A DNA stretch of 64,000 bases from Marinobacter nanhaiticus D15-8W (GCF_036511935.1 NZ_AP028878.1:4712001-4776000), one strand, 5' to 3'. Positions 44,613 to 54,180 are shown, counted from the first letter of the stretch. Translations and numbers: made by a program. The notes: a model not told the origin generated them from the sequence alone.

Positions 44613-46142
44613 CTACTTACCGTTGCCATTACCCAGGAACAGGCGATAAGCCTCGTTATCCGTCATGTCTTCGTAACGGAAGCCCACCTTGTCGAGCATC
44701 TGGGTGAAGGCGCCGATCTCGTGCTCTTCGACCTGCGCACCCATAAGTACCCGGCTATAAGCAGCACCATGGTTGCGGTAATGGAACATGGAAATGTTCC
44801 AGCGGGTACCGAGTGACATAAGGAACTTCAGCAACGCGCCCGGGCGCTCCGGAAACTCGAACTGGAAGACCTTCTCGTTATGGATGCTCGGCGCATGGCC
44901 ACCCACCATATGGCGGATATGCTGCTTGGCGATGTCGCTGTCGGTCAGGTCGATCACCGGGTAGCCACCATCGCGCAGGTCCTGCACCAGTTCATCCCGG
45001 CCCAGCCCGCCGGACTGGATCTGGATGCCTACGAAGATCCGGGCCTCGTCACCATCGGAGAAGCGGTAGTTGAACTCGGTGATGTTGCGCTTGTGCAGCG
45101 CGTTGATGAATGACTTGAAACTGCCCGGGCGTTCGGGAATCGTCACCGCCAGGATCGCTTCACGCTGCTCGCCGATTTCGGTGCGCTCGGAAATATAGCG
45201 TAGGCGATCGAAGTTCATATTGGCGCCGCTGAGAATGCCCGCCAGGTTCTGGCCGACCACTTCCTCCCGCTGGATATACTTCTTTATGCCCGCCACCGCC
45301 AGCGCACCCGCGGGCTCGCAGATGGAACGGGTATCGTCGAAAACATCCTTGATCGCGGCACAGATTTCATCGGTGCTGACCGTTACGACTTCGTCCACAC
45401 ATTCCTTGCAGACGTCCCAGGTGTTTTCGCCGATCTGTTTTACCGCCACACCGTCGGCGAAGATGCCGACCTCGTCGAGCACGACGCGCTCGCCGGCTTC
45501 CAGCGCCGCCTGCAGGCAATTGGAATCTTCCGGCTCGACACCGATGACACGGGTTTCCGGGCGCAGATACTTGATGTAGGCCGCCATGCCGGCAATCAGG
45601 CCACCGCCGCCGACCGGTATAAAGACTGCATGCAGTGGCTTTGTGAATTGCCAAAGCAACTCCATCGCCACAGTGCCCTGCCCGGCGATGACATCGGGAT
45701 GGTCATAGGGGGGAATGTAGGTCAGCCCCTGTTTTTCCATCAGCTCCTTGGCATGTGTCGCGGCTTCATCGAAGGCATCGCCCTTGAGCACGACCCTGGC
45801 GCCCCGGTCGCGCACTGACTTGACCTTGATCTCGGGCGTAGTCTGGGGCATGACGATCACCGCCTTGATGCCCAGTTCCTGGGCCGCCAGCGCCACACCC
45901 TGGGCGTGATTGCCGGCCGAGGCGCAGATCACGCCCTTGTTCTTCTGCTCTTCGGTCAGATGGGAAATCGCGTTGTAAGCACCACGGCACTTGAACGAGA
46001 AAACCGGCTGCAGGTCCTCCCGCTTGAGAATAATGTGGTTATTGAACCGCTTGGACAGGTTACGGGCATGAGTCAGCGGCGATTCGATCGCCACATCGTA
46101 GACTCGGGCATCGAGTATTTTCTTGATGTAGCGCTGTGGCAT
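44613..46142 (-). CDS. ilvA: Threonine ammonia-lyase (threonine dehydratase), biosynthetic
   Basis: The 509-residue PLP enzyme turns threonine to 2-oxobutanoate, the first step of isoleucine synthesis. PLP-binding Lys is in FSFKCRGAYNAI, the phosphate-binding loop is in PVGGGGLIAGMAAYI, and ASAGNHAQGVALAA is typical. Two ACT-like regulatory modules follow (REAILAVTIPERPGSFKSFI and KVFQFEFPERPGALLKFLM), which give isoleucine/valine control in the long E. coli-type enzyme. AAGGGA lies before ATG 46142. Divergent from rpiA, as in many gammaproteobacteria. Confidence 0.96.
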   Translation of the reverse strand: MPQRYIKKILDARVYDVAIESPLTHARNLSKRFNNHIILKREDLQPVFSFKCRGAYNAISHLTEEQKNKGVICASAGNHAQGVALAAQELGIKAVIVMPQTTPEIKVKSVRDRGARVVLKGDAFDEAATHAKELMEKQGLTYIPPYDHPDVIAGQGTVAMELLWQFTKPLHAVFIPVGGGGLIAGMAAYIKYLRPETRVIGVEPEDSNCLQAALEAGERVVLDEVGIFADGVAVKQIGENTWDVCKECVDEVVTVSTDEICAAIKDVFDDTRSICEPAGALAVAGIKKYIQREEVVGQNLAGILSGANMNFDRLRYISERTEIGEQREAILAVTIPERPGSFKSFINALHKRNITEFNYRFSDGDEARIFVGIQIQSGGLGRDELVQDLRDGGYPVIDLTDSDIAKQHIRHMVGGHAPSIHNEKVFQFEFPERPGALLKFLMSLGTRWNISMFHYRNHGAAYSRVLMGAQVEEHEIGAFTQMLDKVGFRYEDMTDNEAYRLFLGNGNGK

Positions 46143-46359
46143 GGAGCGTTTCCCTTCTGGGTTTGAAAATTCCGAATTTGAGTTATCGTGCTGCAGGTTT
46201 CGGCGTGCGAAAACCCTCAAGTCTAAGTAGTTTGCGGGCTCTGCGTCCACTCATTCCGTTTACCAGGCTCGATCCGTGCTTCTTCTGTATGGCGCGGCTT
46301 CGGCCCGGTATACTGGCAACCCGTCTTTTCACACGCACGCAGATATCCCCGAGGACGCT

Positions 46360-47031
46360 ATGACCCAGGACGAACTCAAACAGGCCGTTGCCCAGGCCGC
46401 TATCGATACCATTCGCCCGCAACTGGACACGGACAGCGTGATCGGCGTCGGCACCGGCAGCACCGCCAATTTCTTCATCGACCTGCTGGCCAGCATGAAG
46501 ACCGAGTTCGACGGCGCCGTGGCCAGCTCCGAAGCCACCGCCGAACGTCTGAAGCAGCATGGCATCCCGGTCTATGACCTCAACGCGGTGTCCAACCTTG
46601 AGTTCTACATCGACGGCGCCGACGAGACCAACGAGCATCTGGAACTGATCAAGGGCGGCGGCGCCGCGCTGACCCGGGAAAAAATCGTTGCCGCGGTAGC
46701 CAAGACTTTCATCTGCATTGCCGATGAGTCCAAGAAAGTCGGTGTCCTGGGCGCCTTCCCGCTACCGGTGGAAGTCATACCCATGGCACGCAGCCATGTG
46801 GGTCGCGAGATCGTCAAACTGGGCGGCGACCCGGTTTACCGCGAAGGCGTGAAAACGGACAACGGCAACATCATCATCGATGTGCATAACCTATCCATCG
46901 ACAACCCGATCGACCTGGAATCCAAGCTGAACCAGATTGTCGGCGTCGTCACCAATGGCCTGTTTGCGCAGCGGCCGGCAGATATTTTGCTGCTGGGAAC
47001 GGCAAATGGGGTTGAGGCCCTGAAGCGGTAA
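46360..47031 (+). CDS. rpiA: Ribose-5-phosphate isomerase A
   Basis: The 223-residue enzyme interconverts ribose 5-phosphate and ribulose 5-phosphate. It shows [17 protein letters not shown] (phosphate loop), [27 protein letters not shown] (catalytic Asp and Lys region) and [20 protein letters not shown] at the C-terminus. GAGGACGCT precedes the ATG. It is divergent from ilvA and followed by REP-like repeats and a strong terminator. Confidence 0.97.
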   Translation: MTQDELKQAVAQAAIDTIRPQLDTDSVIGVGTGSTANFFIDLLASMKTEFDGAVASSEATAERLKQHGIPVYDLNAVSNLEFYIDGADETNEHLELIKGGGAALTREKIVAAVAKTFICIADESKKVGVLGAFPLPVEVIPMARSHVGREIVKLGGDPVYREGVKTDNGNIIIDVHNLSIDNPIDLESKLNQIVGVVTNGLFAQRPADILLLGTANGVEALKR

Positions 47032-47047
47032 GCCGACTCGAATCGGA

Positions 47048-47162
47048 CTATCGTGGGCATGTAGCCGACGCTTTAGCTTCGGAGGGTCCGCCAGGACCCC
47101 ATGGGTCTATCGGCAGGCCTCCGGCCTGCTCGGAAGCTGAAGCATCCGCTACATGCTCCTGC
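47048..47162. repeat. REP-like palindromic element, copy 1
   Basis: The element starts CTATCGTGGGCATGTAGCCG and ends with a sequence complementary to its own start (CGGAAGCTGAAGCATCCGCT then ACATGCTCCTGC). Between the arms are two GC hairpins, GGGTCC/GGACCC and GCAGGCC/GGCCTGC. The same sequence with a few changes recurs at 47194-47309, and its two arms recur in inverted order at 34260-34358. Confidence 0.88.
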
Positions 47163-47193
47163 CGGCCTGAAATCGATGGCTTCTTGAACCAAG

Positions 47194-47309
47194 CTATCGT
47201 GAGCGTGTAGCCGACGCTTTACCTTCGGAGGGTCCGCCAGGACCCCATGGGTCTATCGGCAGGCCTTGCGGCCTGCTCGGAAGCTGAAGCATCCGCTACA
47301 TGCTCCTGC
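47194..47309. repeat. REP-like palindromic element, copy 2
   Basis: This is a direct repeat of 47048-47162, offset by 146 bp and one base longer, nearly identical (variants include GAGCGTG for GGGCATG, ACCTTCGG for AGCTTCGG, and CTTGCGG for CTCCGG). The intervening 31 bases are unrelated. Such tandem pairs resemble the BIME arrangement of REP sequences. Confidence 0.88.
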
Positions 47310-47345
47310 AAGACGGAAACGTGTTCAGGCCCAAGCAGCAATAAC

Positions 47346-47375
47346 AAAAAAGCCCGGTCAACGACCGGGCTTTTT
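47346..47375. terminator. Bidirectional intrinsic terminator between rpiA and pycB
   Basis: GCCCGGTC (47352-47359) and GACCGGGC (47363-47370) form a perfect stem with a 3-base loop, flanked by six A on the left and five T on the right. It can end rpiA transcripts on the plus strand and pycB transcripts on the minus strand. Confidence 0.92.
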
Positions 47376-47389
47376 CGTGAGCGAACCAA

Positions 47390-49198
47390 TCAGGCCGGCT
47401 CGATTTCCATCAGCACCTCGGAGGGGGTGACGCGGTCGCCCTTGTTGATGCAAACCTCAATCACCTTGCCGGAAATCGGGGCTTTTACCTCGGTTTCCAT
47501 CTTCATCGCTTCGATGATCAGGACCGGCTTGCCGGCTTCGACCGAATCGCCCTCATTGACGAGCACATCGACGATGTTGCCCGGCATACTGGTGGTGACG
47601 TGGCCTTCCTTGGAGGCTTTACCGCGCTTGGAACTACCACCACCGCCGTCGCGGTCATAGTCGCCGGTCGACTCCATACTGATCTCTTCGGGAACGCCGT
47701 CGACGGTCATGTAGAAGCGGCGCTCGTCTTCGCCCTTCGGGCTGACGCCGGTAACATGGATATCGAACGTTTCGCCGTGGACCGTCACCTTGAACTCGGT
47801 TGAGATCGCACCGGTGCTGCCGGCGGTCGGCTTCGGCTCCAGAGGCTCGGGTTTGAGCGTACCTTCCTTCCGCTGCTCCAGGAACTGACGTGCCTGGTCC
47901 GGGAACATGGCGAAGGTCAGTACGTCCTCTTCGGATTCGGCGAGGTCGCCAATCTGGTCCTTGAGCGTGTGGAATTCGCGCTTGAGCAGGTTGGCCGGGC
48001 GCTCGTCGATGAGCTCCTCGTTGCCGACCGCGCGTTTCTGCAGATCCGTGTTGACCTCGCCCGGCGCGGCGCCATACCAGCCTTGCAGATACTTCTTCAC
48101 CTCGTTGGTGATGTTTTCGTAGCGCTTGCCGGAAAGTACGTTGATCACCGCCTGGGTGCCCACGATCTGCGAGGTCGGCGTGACCAGCGGCGGGTAGCCC
48201 AGGTCTTCACGGACCCGCGGGATCTCGGCGAAGACATCGCGGATCTTGTCCAGGGCGCCCTGCTCCTTGAGCTGGTTGGCCAGGTTGGACATCATGCCAC
48301 CCGGTACCTGGGAGAGCAGAACCGCGGTATCGACACCGTTGTACTCACTCTCGAACTGGTGATACTTCTTGCGCACTTCGCGGAAGTGGTTGGTCAAATC
48401 GTCCAGCAATTCCAGATCCAGGTCCACCTGGTAGCCTTCGTCACGTAACGCTGCAACGACAGATTCGGTGGGTGGATGACTGGTACCGCCGGCAAAGGCG
48501 GACAGGGCCGTATCGATATGGTCGACACCCGCATCGAGCGCCGCCCACTGACACATAGTGGCCATGCCGGAGGTGTAGTGTGAGTGCAGGAATACCGGCA
48601 GCGACAGCTCTTTCTTCAGGGCGCTGACCAGGTCATGGGTCGCGGTCGGCGTCAGCAGGCCAGCCATATCCTTGATGGCGATGCTATCGACCCCCATATC
48701 GGCCATTTCTTTCGCCTGCTTCAGGAACATATCGGTCCCATGAACCGGGCTAACGGTATAGCACAGGGTGCCCTGGGCGTGCTTGCCTGCCTTCTTCACC
48801 GCCTTGATGCTGGTCTCCAGGTTACGTACGTCGTTCAGCGCATCGAAGATACGGAACACGTCGATACCGTTGTCCGCCGCTTTCTGACAGAAAGCTTCCA
48901 CCACATCATCGGCATAGTGGCGATAGCCGAGCAGGTTCTGGCCGCGCAGCAGCATCTGAAGACGGGTGTTCGGCAGCGCCTTGCGCAGTTGACGCAGACG
49001 CTCCCACGGATCTTCCTTGAGGAAGCGCACACAAGCATCGAAAGTGGCGCCACCCCAGCATTCCAGGGACCAGTAACCGGCTTTGTCCAGCTTGTCACAG
49101 GCCGGCAGCATGTCCTCGGTACGCATGCGGGTAGCAATCAGGGACTGGTGGGCGTCCCGGAGAATGACATCAGTGATTTCGATTTTACGTTTGGTCAT
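47390..49198 (-). CDS. pycB: Pyruvate carboxylase subunit B / oxaloacetate decarboxylase alpha-type
   Basis: The 602-residue protein has a carboxyltransferase TIM barrel (ITDVILRDAHQSLIATRMRTED, DSIAIKDMAGLL, HSHYTSGMA with metal-binding His), the conserved PYC_OADA helical domain and a C-terminal biotinyl domain with biotin-accepting Lys in IEAMKMETEV. With the biotin-carboxylase subunit just upstream it makes a two-subunit pyruvate carboxylase of the Pseudomonas kind; no OadB/OadG membrane subunits are near, arguing against a sodium-pumping decarboxylase. GGGAG precedes ATG 49198. Confidence 0.92.
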   Translation of the reverse strand: MTKRKIEITDVILRDAHQSLIATRMRTEDMLPACDKLDKAGYWSLECWGGATFDACVRFLKEDPWERLRQLRKALPNTRLQMLLRGQNLLGYRHYADDVVEAFCQKAADNGIDVFRIFDALNDVRNLETSIKAVKKAGKHAQGTLCYTVSPVHGTDMFLKQAKEMADMGVDSIAIKDMAGLLTPTATHDLVSALKKELSLPVFLHSHYTSGMATMCQWAALDAGVDHIDTALSAFAGGTSHPPTESVVAALRDEGYQVDLDLELLDDLTNHFREVRKKYHQFESEYNGVDTAVLLSQVPGGMMSNLANQLKEQGALDKIRDVFAEIPRVREDLGYPPLVTPTSQIVGTQAVINVLSGKRYENITNEVKKYLQGWYGAAPGEVNTDLQKRAVGNEELIDERPANLLKREFHTLKDQIGDLAESEEDVLTFAMFPDQARQFLEQRKEGTLKPEPLEPKPTAGSTGAISTEFKVTVHGETFDIHVTGVSPKGEDERRFYMTVDGVPEEISMESTGDYDRDGGGGSSKRGKASKEGHVTTSMPGNIVDVLVNEGDSVEAGKPVLIIEAMKMETEVKAPISGKVIEVCINKGDRVTPSEVLMEIEPA

Positions 49199-49211
49199 AC
49201 AGTGACTCCCA

Positions 49212-50633
49212 TCAGATTCCGGCCTGGGCGGCAATCGCGGCGGCTATGGCAGCGGCAAACGATTCCGGACGCTTCTTGATGCTGTAGTTGATCAACTCCG
49301 GGTGGCCTTCGACGAACCCGGTATTGAACGAAGCAGCCCTGAATTCCGGATGGCTGAGGATTTCGAGATAGTAGGGGATAGTGGTCTTGATGCCATAGAT
49401 CCCCATGTCCTTGAGGGCACGCTGGGAACGCTCGAGCAACTCATCCCAATCCATGGCCGAGACGATCAGCTTGGCGCACATGGAATCGTAGTACGGCGGG
49501 ATTTCGTAGCCGGTGTAGATCGCGGCGTCCGTCCGCACACCAGGCCCGCCCGGCGAGTAATACCGGGTGATCTGGCCGAAGCTCGGCAGGAAGTTGTTCT
49601 TGGGATCCTCAGCGTTGATACGGAACTGCGCGGCATAGCCCCGATAGCTGATATCTTCCTGGGCGAAACGCAGTTTCGCGCCACCAGCGATACGGATCTG
49701 TTCCTTGACGATGTCGACGCCGGTAATCTGCTCGGAGATGGTGTGCTCCACCTGGACCCGGGTGTTCATCTCCATGAAGTAGAAATCGTCCTTATCGTCA
49801 AGCAGGAACTCAACGGTGCCGGCATTCTCGTAACCGGTCTCCTTCGCCACCCGGACCGCCAGGTCGCCGATGTACTCCCGTTGCTCATCGCTCAGCTGGG
49901 GAGACGGCGCCAGCTCGATCAACTTCTGGTTGCGACGCTGGATCGAGCAGTCCCGCTCGTACAGGTGGATGGCGTTGCCGAAGCTGTCCGCCAGCACCTG
50001 CACCTCGATATGACGCGGATTGACGATGCACTTCTCCAGGAAGACGTCGGCACTGCCGAATGCCTTGCTGGCCTCGGAAATCACCCGCTTGTAGTTCTGC
50101 CGCAGGCTCTCCTCGTCATCGCAGCGCCGGATGCCACGCCCGCCGCCACCGGAGGTGGCCTTGAGCATCACCGGGTAGCCGATGGATTCGGCCTGCTTGA
50201 CCGCATCCTCGACGTCTTCAAGGTTGCCTTCCGAGCCCGGTGTGACAGGCACGCCCGCGTTGACCGCCGTCTGGCGCGCATGGGTCTTGTCACCCATAGA
50301 CTCGATCACCTCCGCAGAAGGACCGATGAAGCGAATGCCCCGCTCCTTGCAGACCGCGGCCAGCGTGGCGTTCTCGGACAGGAAACCATAGCCTGGATGC
50401 AGTGCATCGCAGCCTGTTTCCACCGCGAGGTTTACGATGTGATGGGGGTTGAGATAACCCGTCAGCGGATCCTCACTGATACAGTGCGCTTCATCCGCTT
50501 TCTTTACATGAAGGGAATAACGGTCGGCTTCGGAATAGATCGCCACGGCCTTGACGCCCAGTTCCTGGCAGGCGCGTGCTATCCGGACCGCAATCTCACC
50601 GCGATTGGCGATGAGCACTTTCTTTATCGTCAT
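49212..50633 (-). CDS. pycA: Pyruvate carboxylase subunit A (biotin carboxylase)
   Basis: The 473-residue ATP-grasp enzyme carboxylates biotin. Visible: [20 protein letters not shown] at the N-terminus, the Gly-rich ATP loop KATSGGGGRGIRR, HIEVQVLADSFGNAIHL, and [18 protein letters not shown] with catalytic Glu/Arg. It lies 13 bases before pycB. It is paralogous to accC at 60711. Replenishes oxaloacetate with PycB. Upstream is a 400-base region shared with the divergent acyl-CoA dehydrogenase. Confidence 0.93.
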   Translation of the reverse strand: MTIKKVLIANRGEIAVRIARACQELGVKAVAIYSEADRYSLHVKKADEAHCISEDPLTGYLNPHHIVNLAVETGCDALHPGYGFLSENATLAAVCKERGIRFIGPSAEVIESMGDKTHARQTAVNAGVPVTPGSEGNLEDVEDAVKQAESIGYPVMLKATSGGGGRGIRRCDDEESLRQNYKRVISEASKAFGSADVFLEKCIVNPRHIEVQVLADSFGNAIHLYERDCSIQRRNQKLIELAPSPQLSDEQREYIGDLAVRVAKETGYENAGTVEFLLDDKDDFYFMEMNTRVQVEHTISEQITGVDIVKEQIRIAGGAKLRFAQEDISYRGYAAQFRINAEDPKNNFLPSFGQITRYYSPGGPGVRTDAAIYTGYEIPPYYDSMCAKLIVSAMDWDELLERSQRALKDMGIYGIKTTIPYYLEILSHPEFRAASFNTGFVEGHPELINYSIKKRPESFAAAIAAAIAAQAGI

Positions 50634-51030
50634 CTGTGGTGCTCCCTGTCATCCGTCAGGAAGTTGTTTTATTGGGGCCAGACCACATACCCTCTCCGGC
50701 AGCTGCCGGAAACAGCATGCAGAGCCCTTGGGCAGGATGCCCGCCCCGGCGTCGAAGAAAGCAGCAAGCCCTGCAGCGGCTTTCTCTACTTCCAGAGCCA
50801 TCGACGGCCGGGGATCTTTACTACTCTAACGCATCCAGTGGTCCGTTTCTTTACGAAAGGGCCAGCCTTTTCGAGGCGCAGAGCAGCGCAAACACTCTAT
50901 ACATCGCCCCTGACCCCGGCCAGAAACGACTTGATCCAAATCAGGTCACGAACCAAGCGCTTGCTTGGTGATAATTGTTCGGCCACACTCAGATCCCTCA
51001 ACAATAATTCCGCAAAGGAACAGGGGCTAT
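50634..51030. other. Divergent region between pycA and acyl-CoA dehydrogenase
   Basis: About 400 bases without a credible gene; frames across it lack ribosome-binding sites and family resemblance. It holds the inverted repeat at 50952-50969 and should hold the promoters of pycA and of the dehydrogenase. A LysR-type pycR gene, found beside pycA in Pseudomonas aeruginosa, is absent. Confidence 0.5.
50952..50969. promoter_or_regulatory. Inverted repeat, possible TetR-type operator
   Basis: ACCAAGC and GCTTGGT form perfect 7-bp arms around GCTT, 62 bases before the acyl-CoA dehydrogenase start. Arms and spacing resemble operators of TetR-family regulators that control fatty-acid or acyl-CoA catabolic genes. 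No regulator gene is adjacent, so the binding protein is unknown. Confidence 0.5.
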
Positions 51031-52173
51031 ATGCTGACCGACTACTTCACCGAAACCCATGCCCAAGTCCGCCAGACGGCCGGCAAGTTCATCAGCACCC
51101 ACGTACTGCCCCATATTGAAGAATGGGAGGAAGCGGGCGAGTTCCCCCGGGAGATCTACCCGCTTGCCGGGAAGGCGGGACTGCTCGGCGCCGGGTACCC
51201 TGAGTCGCTGGGCGGCCACAGCGAAGGAGATATCTTCCTGAAGGTCGTGATCAGCGAAGAACTGATGCGCTCCACGTCCGGCGGTTTCGTCGCCGGCATC
51301 GGGTCGCTGGACATCGCTCTTCCCCCGGTTGTGCGCTGGGCCAGGCCGGAAATTCGCGAGCAGATCGTGCCGCCTGTCTTGCAGGGCGAGAAAGTCATGG
51401 CCTTGGCCATCTCCGAACCGGGCGGTGGCTCCGACGTCGCCAACCTGAAAACCCATGCCGTTCGCGATGGCGACCATTTCGTCGTCAATGGCAGCAAGAC
51501 CTTTATTACCAGCGGGCACCGGGCCGATCACTACACAGTGGCTGTGCGTACCGGCGAGGCCGGACACAACGGCATCAGCCTGCTGCTGGTCGACCGCGAT
51601 ACGCCCGGTTTCGTCCGCGGGCGAAAGTTGAAAAAAATGGGCTGGTGGGCCAGCGACACCGCCGAGCTTTTCTTCGAGGACTGCCGGGTCCCGGCAGATC
51701 GGCTCATTGGCGCCGAAAACGCCGGCTTCGTTGCCATCATGACCAACTTCCTGGCCGAGCGCCTGATGCTGGCGATTATGGGCTACATGACCGCGGAAAT
51801 CGCACTCGAGGCCGCGATCACCTACTGCCGTAGCCGTGAGGCCTTCGGTCGCTCCCTGTCCGGCTTCCAGGTTACCCGCCACAAACTGGTGGATATGGCC
51901 ACCCAGGTGGATATTGCGCGGGAATACACCTATCGCTGTGCGGCGCTTATGCAGGCGGGCAAGAATCCGGTCAAACAGGTGGCGATGGCCAAGAACTTCG
52001 CCGCGGAGGTCTGCGAAAAGGTCACCCGTGAGGCCATCCAGCTGCACGGCGGCATGGGTTACATGCGCGAAGCGACGGTCGAACGGCTGCACCGGGACGG
52101 CAAACTGCTCTCTATTGGCGGCGGGACGACGGAAATCATGAAGGAAATGATCGGCAAGCAGATGGGCCTGTAA
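51031..52173 (+). CDS. Acyl-CoA dehydrogenase
   Basis: The 380-residue FAD enzyme shows ISEPGGGSDVANLKT (FAD/substrate loop), the helical C-terminal domain with YCRSREAFGRSLSGFQ and VQLHGG-type IQLHGGMGYMREATVERLHRD, the catalytic-Glu region. It is of the short-chain/isovaleryl-type length. Chain-length preference is not readable. The start has AGGGGC upstream. It stands alone after an inverted-repeat operator candidate and is divergent from pycA. Confidence 0.93.
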   Translation: MLTDYFTETHAQVRQTAGKFISTHVLPHIEEWEEAGEFPREIYPLAGKAGLLGAGYPESLGGHSEGDIFLKVVISEELMRSTSGGFVAGIGSLDIALPPVVRWARPEIREQIVPPVLQGEKVMALAISEPGGGSDVANLKTHAVRDGDHFVVNGSKTFITSGHRADHYTVAVRTGEAGHNGISLLLVDRDTPGFVRGRKLKKMGWWASDTAELFFEDCRVPADRLIGAENAGFVAIMTNFLAERLMLAIMGYMTAEIALEAAITYCRSREAFGRSLSGFQVTRHKLVDMATQVDIAREYTYRCAALMQAGKNPVKQVAMAKNFAAEVCEKVTREAIQLHGGMGYMREATVERLHRDGKLLSIGGGTTEIMKEMIGKQMGL

Positions 52174-52292
52174 CGGCCCACTGTAGGTGCTTGTGGACTG
52201 CTGCTCCGAGGCTGGCATCGATCTTCGACTTCCCTGCTCCATGGGCTGAATCCTGCCGGAACGGGTTTCGCCGAGCCAAGCTGGGCCTCCTT

Positions 52293-52814
52293 CTAGGAAG
52301 GCGGGGCCGCGTCAGCGGATTCGTCGTTCGAAGCCTGTGACATGCCCGACTCCCCATCGGACTCGCCGTCATCCATCGCGTTGCCAACCTTCAGAAAGGC
52401 CAATCCGCTCTGGATCAACATTTGACGCATTCTCGGGTCACTTTGCTCGGTGATACCCAGGGCAAAGGCAACCAACACCGCTTCCCACGGATGCTTGGTG
52501 ATTAATTTGCTAAAGGCGTTGAGCGGTGAGGGACCTTCCTCTTTATCCCCTTCGGACGACGATTTGGACTTACTCGCCGGACCGTGAAACATACGGAAGA
52601 AGAATATTCCCAGCAGCAGAAGACAGAAGCCGCCGGTTATACCGTAAGCTCCAGCGTCCCCAACCCAGGGGGCGAGGGCGAGCGTAGCGGCTTCCAGCAA
52701 CATCACGAAGCCGCCGATCAGGAGCGCGCTGAGCAGGACGAAACCCAGTACCGCCGCAATCGCGGCGGCCAGGGCCTTGCGCAGAAGCGCTTTAATATCC
52801 TGGGAGGAAAACAT
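52293..52814 (-). CDS. YqjE-like two-helix membrane protein
   Basis: The 173-residue product has two hydrophobic segments (about residues 17-37 and 55-72), then a charged, Ser/Asp-rich tail. It follows the DUF883/YqjD-like gene after two bases and has no ribosome-binding site of its own, so it is probably coupled to it. In E. coli yqjD is followed by yqjE, a holin-like inner-membrane protein; the order and topology here match, but sequence similarity is low. The function is unknown. Confidence 0.7.
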   Translation of the reverse strand: MFSSQDIKALLRKALAAAIAAVLGFVLLSALLIGGFVMLLEAATLALAPWVGDAGAYGITGGFCLLLLGIFFFRMFHGPASKSKSSSEGDKEEGPSPLNAFSKLITKHPWEAVLVAFALGITEQSDPRMRQMLIQSGLAFLKVGNAMDDGESDGESGMSQASNDESADAAPPS

Positions 52815-52816
52815 GC

Positions 52817-53140
52817 CTAGCGATCAAGCAGCTTGCCGATCACCAGACCGATCAGGAACATGATCACAACGCTGAGGAATGGTCTTTCCTCGATCTTGTG
52901 CTCCACGTCGTGGAACGCCTTGTTACCGGCGTCACGGGCACGATTGAGGGCCTCGTCGCCGCGCTCGCGGGCGTTTTTGAGCGCCTCGCGGCTCTCTTTG
53001 CGGATTTCATCGCGCAGGCTGCTGATGTTACTCCGTTGGCCATCGGCTACTGCCTTGCTCAGCTTGGCAAGGTCTTCGCGCAGCAACTGAAGGTCTTCTT
53101 TTACGTGTCTGTAATCGTCCTGGGTGTTCTTCGCTTCCAT
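52817..53140 (-). CDS. YqjD/ElaB-like DUF883 membrane-anchored protein
   Basis: The 107-residue protein is a long charged helix (EDLQLLREDLAKLSKAV, RDEIRKESREALKNARERG) with a C-terminal membrane anchor (IEERPFLSVVIMFLIGLVIGKLLDR). This is the DUF883 pattern of E. coli YqjD and ElaB, which attach to ribosomes at the inner membrane in stationary phase. AGGAGG lies before the ATG. It leads the two-gene unit with 52293-52814. Confidence 0.86.
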   Translation of the reverse strand: MEAKNTQDDYRHVKEDLQLLREDLAKLSKAVADGQRSNISSLRDEIRKESREALKNARERGDEALNRARDAGNKAFHDVEHKIEERPFLSVVIMFLIGLVIGKLLDR

Positions 53141-53512
53141 GGTGTGCCTCCTTTCTCTGGAACATGCCTGGCATTCAAAACAGACTGAGAAGAGTACGGC
53201 CGAAAGGCGAATCGGGAAACTCCAGCATCCAGCGCCCGATAACTCCTTTGTCGAAACCGTACGTCTGGTCCGACTACCAACCCCGGGGATCCTGCAAAAC
53301 CGGGCCCTACAACAAGCCGGCTGATTGCACGGGGACAGACAATTCCACTCTAGCACACTGAATCCGCTGTGTTGGCTTCATGACCGTACTGTCATACGAC
53401 GGTTCGCGGGGCCGTCTTGCGGCCAAGGTATATTTCATCCGCTGCGGAACGACGGGTATAATCCGGCCCCACTAGCCACACAACCTCATCCAACGACCAA
53501 GAAGGACGCTTC
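53141..53512. other. Divergent region yqjD-like to ppa
   Basis: About 370 bases with no credible gene. It contains the strong -10 of ppa at 53457-53462 and presumably the promoter of the DUF883 gene. A small hairpin-rich stretch around 53395-53430 is not followed by a T run. Confidence 0.5.
53434..53462 (+). promoter_or_regulatory. Promoter of ppa
   Basis: A perfect TATAAT at 53457-53462 lies 51 bases before the ppa start, with a weak TTCATC at 53434-53439 17 bp upstream as the possible -35. Confidence 0.5.
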
Positions 53513-54043
53513 ATGAACATCGACAACATTCCTCCCGGAAAAAATCCCCCCGAGGACATCAACGTCCTGATTGAAATCCCGGCCAACGCCGCGTCGCCTA
53601 TCAAGTACGAAGTGGACAAGGACATGGGAGCGGTTGTTGTTGACCGTTTCATGGCAACACCGATGTTCTATCCGGCCAACTACGGTTTCATCCCCAACAC
53701 ACTGGCCGATGATGGCGACCCGCTGGACGTGCTGGTGGTGACCCCCTACCCGATCATGCCCGGCTGTGTGATCCGCTGCCGTCCGGTTGGCGTGCTGAAC
53801 ATGGAAGACGAGGCGGGCGGCGACGCCAAGCTTGTAGCCGTACCCCACGAAAAAGTCTGCGCACAGTACAAGGACATCCAGGACGTGCATGATCTGCCCG
53901 CACTGCTGCGTGATCAAATTCAGCACTTCTTCGAGAACTATAAGGATCTGGAAGAAGGCAAATGGGTCAAGGTCGAGCACTGGGCCGACGCGGCCGCTGC
54001 ACGCAAGGCTGTTGAAGCTGCCGTTGCGGCTTATAAAAAGTAA
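53513..54043 (+). CDS. ppa: Inorganic pyrophosphatase
   Basis: The 176-residue family-I enzyme hydrolyses pyrophosphate to phosphate. It shows [40 protein letters not shown] with the metal-binding Asp cluster, and [10 protein letters not shown] and [18 protein letters not shown]. Length equals the E. coli enzyme. AAGAAGGA precedes the ATG. A good terminator follows. Confidence 0.98.
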   Translation: MNIDNIPPGKNPPEDINVLIEIPANAASPIKYEVDKDMGAVVVDRFMATPMFYPANYGFIPNTLADDGDPLDVLVVTPYPIMPGCVIRCRPVGVLNMEDEAGGDAKLVAVPHEKVCAQYKDIQDVHDLPALLRDQIQHFFENYKDLEEGKWVKVEHWADAAAARKAVEAAVAAYKK

Positions 54044-54075
54044 ACACTTTCGGCGGGTAAACGCCGGCGCGAAAC

Positions 54076-54109
54076 AAAAAGGCAGCGACCTGAGGGCGCT
54101 GCCTTTTTT
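54076..54109 (+). terminator. Intrinsic terminator after ppa
   Basis: GGCAGCG (54081-54087) pairs with CGCTGCC (54097-54103), flanked by AAAAA and TTTTTT. It lies 37 bases beyond the ppa stop and could work in both directions for the convergent DUF2333 gene. Confidence 0.9.
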
Positions 54110-54180
54110 GTGGCTGCAGGTCGGGTTCACCCAACCTGCAGCCAATCAACTTAATAGCCGTATTCCGGAGCCGGCCAAAC

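Larger units (their letters stand above)
47032..47389. other. Intergenic region rpiA to pycB
   Basis: The 358 bases between the convergent rpiA and pycB genes hold no gene. They are filled by two long direct copies of a palindromic element and one strong terminator, each listed separately. Confidence 0.8.

Noticed and set aside
47390..49198. Sodium-pumping oxaloacetate decarboxylase
   Set aside because: The alpha-type subunit is present, but membrane subunits beta and gamma are absent and a biotin carboxylase partner is adjacent, which favours pyruvate carboxylase.
49302..51119. 605-codon open frame antisense to pycA
   Set aside because: It lies opposite a fully convincing biotin carboxylase, its translation has no family resemblance and it reflects the high-GC third-position bias of pycA.
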